From contig JAAYXG010000437.1 in NCBI GenBank assembly GCA_012516015.1, positions 1 to 8,141 of the forward strand: a DNA stretch of 8,141 nucleotides, read 5' to 3'. Under the pieces are notes generated by a model. It saw nothing but the letters and a program-made list of their open reading frames with translations, was not told the origin of the DNA and made no database searches. The stretch is from Lysobacteraceae bacterium (GTDB lineage: Bacteria; Pseudomonadota; Gammaproteobacteria; Steroidobacterales; Steroidobacteraceae). Position 1 is the first letter of the stretch, and every line of letters starts with the position of its first letter. Shown here one piece after another: positions 6,199 to 8,141 of the stretch. The translations under genes were made by a program, and so were the position numbers.

Positions 6199-7896
6199 CT
6201 AGGTCAAAATCAGTTTGCGAGCTTCACCGTCAGGATCGTCGACCATGCGGCACTCGTTGTCCCAGATCATCGTTCGATTCGACTGCGGATCGGTGGGCTC
6301 CCACTTCAGGCCGGGAATGCTGGGATCGCCGGTTGCGGCAAAAGCGGCCCACGACGACGCCATCTTCCTGGCCAACGCCTGCGCTTCGGGCGTATTGCCC
6401 GTACCTTGCGCGCAACGCTTCGTGTTGTCGAAGCAGAACTGCAGCTCGGCCGTGTGCCAAGCGCCCGGGATGCCGTCCAGAATCGGCGTTTGCCATGTGA
6501 AGTAGTATGCGAACGCGGGGGCCGCATCGAGCTCGTGCTTGAGCCGCGCCATCTTCACGACATTATTGCGAATAGCGAGGCCGTTCAGCCCCGGCGTGCC
6601 GGGACACATGTACGAGAGCGTCGGGATCTGTTTCTCCGGGTAAGCCTTCTTCAACGCGGCGATGATGGCGACTGCCTTTTCTTCTCCGTACGCCGTCGTC
6701 AGATTGGCGCGCCACTCGTCTTCCGTCGGACGCTCCGACATGCGATTGCCCTCTTCCGTCACGGATCCGATGAGCATCGGCACGTGCTTCGACACCTCGG
6801 GTGCGGCATCGAAGAACGATCGCATGTTGATGATCTTTCCGTCGACGCACGGCGACCAACCCACCCGCGGCGTGCCCGGTGCGCCCGGACCGGCCATGCG
6901 CGGTCCGGGCGGATTGATCTTGGCCGCTGCCGCGTTGCCCGCCGCGAACAGCTTGGACCACTCCATCTTCTGCAACGATTGAATGTCGTTCGGCTTGAGT
7001 CCGAGATCCTTCATCACCAAACGCGCAAGCTCGCGTTGCTGTTCTCTGCTGGGAATGTTCCCGCCGCCGCCGGACTGCGCGGCCGCACGATGAAACAGGC
7101 CCGCTGCCGACGGCATGCCCATCAACGTCGTCACTTTGGAGCCGCCGCCCGATTGGCCGTAGATCATGACGCGATCGGGATCGCCGCCGAAGTTCTCGAT
7201 GTTGTCGCGGACCCAGCGCAAAGCGGCCACGAGGTCCGTCATACCGACGTTCGCCGAATCCTCGTAGGCTGACCCGCCGATCTCCGCGACATCGAAGAAT
7301 CCGAGGATGTTCAGACGATGATTGACGGAGACCTGTACCACATCGTGATGGCGCGCCATCTGCGCGCCGTCGTGCGCCGCCAATTCGTATGAAGATCCGA
7401 AGCTGAATCCACCGCCATGGAAATACACCATGACGGGACGCTTACCGCTCAAGCTCGGCGTCCAGATGTTGAGCTTCAGCATGTCTTCGCTGAGCCAGCC
7501 GTCGACCCAATCTTGAATGAACGTCTGCTCGATGGCGGTCCACGGGTGCGGGTTCTGCGGGCAGTTTGCACCGTACACCAACGTCGGAAGCTCGTCCTCC
7601 CACGGCGTGGGCGGCTTGGCCGGAAGCCAGCGATTCTCGCCGGCAGTCGTTTGTCCGTACGGGACACCTTTGAAGGTGAACACGCCGTCATCCAGGTAAC
7701 CGCGCACTTTGCCGTACTGTGTCTTGGCGATCGCGGATCGCGGCGTCGAAATCGTGCCGGCGCTTTGACGAGCAGCAGCACCGTTCGGGCTGTCACCCGC
7801 CGCACAGCCCGCCACCGCGACACCCAATCCCGCAGCGGAAGAAAGCATGAGCGCCTCACGGCGCGTGAACCCGGTGCGTGTTGTCGAATCGGCCAT
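6199..7896 (-). CDS. Type B carboxylesterase/lipase family protein, Tat-exported lipoprotein (565 aa)
   Basis: The ATG at 7896 follows AAGGGGAG (7902-7909) with a 5-nt spacer. The leader has a twin-arginine motif (TRREALML, residues 11-18), an Ala/Gly-rich hydrophobic stretch and a lipobox VAGC with Cys31, so export by Tat and lipid anchoring are likely. The body is a full-length COesterase (PF00135) alpha/beta hydrolase. YGKVRGY and FKGVPYGQTTAGENRW are near the N-terminus, the oxyanion-hole motif HGGGF is at 160-164, and the nucleophile elbow is G247-Q-S249-G-G. The acid is E382 in TEEGN and the base is H481 in GAWHTAEL, so the triad is complete. A Pro/Gly-rich loop (about 327-346) lies between elbow and acid. 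It hydrolyses an ester in the periplasm or at the surface; possible substrates are feruloyl or acetyl esters, lipids or xenobiotics, and none can be chosen. First gene of the operon with sapC and DUF6445. Confidence 0.92.
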   Translation of the reverse strand: MADSTTRTGFTRREALMLSSAAGLGVAVAGCAAGDSPNGAAARQSAGTISTPRSAIAKTQYGKVRGYLDDGVFTFKGVPYGQTTAGENRWLPAKPPTPWEDELPTLVYGANCPQNPHPWTAIEQTFIQDWVDGWLSEDMLKLNIWTPSLSGKRPVMVYFHGGGFSFGSSYELAAHDGAQMARHHDVVQVSVNHRLNILGFFDVAEIGGSAYEDSANVGMTDLVAALRWVRDNIENFGGDPDRVMIYGQSGGGSKVTTLMGMPSAAGLFHRAAAQSGGGGNIPSREQQRELARLVMKDLGLKPNDIQSLQKMEWSKLFAAGNAAAAKINPPGPRMAGPGAPGTPRVGWSPCVDGKIINMRSFFDAAPEVSKHVPMLIGSVTEEGNRMSERPTEDEWRANLTTAYGEEKAVAIIAALKKAYPEKQIPTLSYMCPGTPGLNGLAIRNNVVKMARLKHELDAAPAFAYYFTWQTPILDGIPGAWHTAELQFCFDNTKRCAQGTGNTPEAQALARKMASSWAAFAATGDPSIPGLKWEPTDPQSNRTMIWDNECRMVDDPDGEARKLILT

Positions 7897-8141
7897 GCAA
7901 ACTCCCCTTCGCTGAATCTCTAGAGCGTGAATCGCGAGAACCGAAGACGGGCTCGCGCTTGTTCTTTGGTGAAGGCTTACCGGCTCGGTATTAACTCAGA
8001 CAAGATGCACGAGCGCAACCGGGGACATCGTTAGCGGCCGCTCGAGTGCGCCGACCGATCGTGAAGTTTTCGCAAGACGGAACCGGGTAGAACGCTTACT
8101 CGATCGTCGCTCTTGGACAGGATGCGCCGCGCGCACTGCGC
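7897..8141. other. Upstream region of the esterase operon, no gene
   Basis: No coding frame is supported. Next to the start codon is a good Shine-Dalgarno site (7902-7909). Further upstream on the minus strand, CGCGAG (7933-7938) pairs with CTCGCG (7952-7957) and the inner CCG with CGG, giving a small 5'-UTR hairpin. TGAATC occurs twice, 15 bp apart (7913-7918, 7928-7933), around the palindrome CTCTAGAG. A weak sigma70-like pair on the minus strand is TTGCGC (8013-8018) and GTTAAT (7990-7995) with 17 bp between. GACATCGTTAGC (8024-8035) is near the GACAACGTTGTC-type operator of LacI/GalR regulators (9 of 12 bases). The last ~37 bp share words with the REP-like element at 4405-4454. All promoter and operator calls here are tentative. 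Confidence 0.4.

Noticed and set aside
6406..7272. 288-codon + strand frame antisense to the esterase
   Set aside because: It is a GC-driven shadow; the esterase frame on the opposite strand has the full catalytic triad and leader.
8034..8046. Adjacent NotI and XhoI sites (GCGGCCGCTCGAG), as in cloning vectors
   Set aside because: The sites overlap by one base, lie within sequence that continues as normal GC-rich intergenic DNA, and no other vector sequence is present; chance is the simpler explanation.

Overview
The window is GC-rich proteobacterial chromosome. The genes suggest a free-living, glycan- or ester-degrading Gram-negative of the Steroidobacter/Xanthomonadales/Caulobacterales type. 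This rests on a SapC-family plus DUF6445 gene pair (typical of TonB-receptor loci in those groups), lipoprotein and Tat signals, and a REP-like intergenic repeat. The genus cannot be fixed from the sequence alone.

Layout. Positions 2-748 (+) carry the C-terminal part of a right-handed parallel beta-helix protein, cut by the left window edge and followed by a perfect 10-bp GC-rich hairpin. Positions 923-1300 (+) encode a small secreted beta-rich protein of unknown function. A 234-bp convergent intergenic region (1301-1534) is full of degenerate direct and inverted repeats, including a 17-bp stem. Positions 1535-4228 (-) encode a large lipoprotein-like PVC-type dehydrogenase: beta-propeller, helical HEAT-like region, CxxCH cytochrome c and a C-terminal discoidin-like domain. 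A 327-bp gap (4229-4555) holds at least five degenerate arms of a REP-like inverted repeat. Then comes a leftward operon, in transcription order: type B carboxylesterase (7896-6199), SapC-family protein (6151-5351, start corrected here) and a DUF6445 protein with an HxD...H pattern (5293-4556). The gaps are 47 and 57 bp and each gene has its own Shine-Dalgarno site. The last 245 bp are the operon's upstream region and end in what may be another copy of the REP-like repeat.

How the genes may work together (inference). Four of the six products carry, or probably carry, export or lipoprotein features: the beta-helix protein, the small secreted protein, the heme propeller lipoprotein and the Tat/lipobox esterase. 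SapC and DUF6445 are normally neighbours of TonB-dependent receptors and flavin-dependent tryptophan-halogenase-like genes. Here they are coupled to an esterase instead. A surface-associated system that de-esterifies and oxidises a polysaccharide or plant-derived ester is plausible, but no substrate can be read from the sequence. No rRNA, tRNA, CRISPR array, transposase or phage gene was seen.
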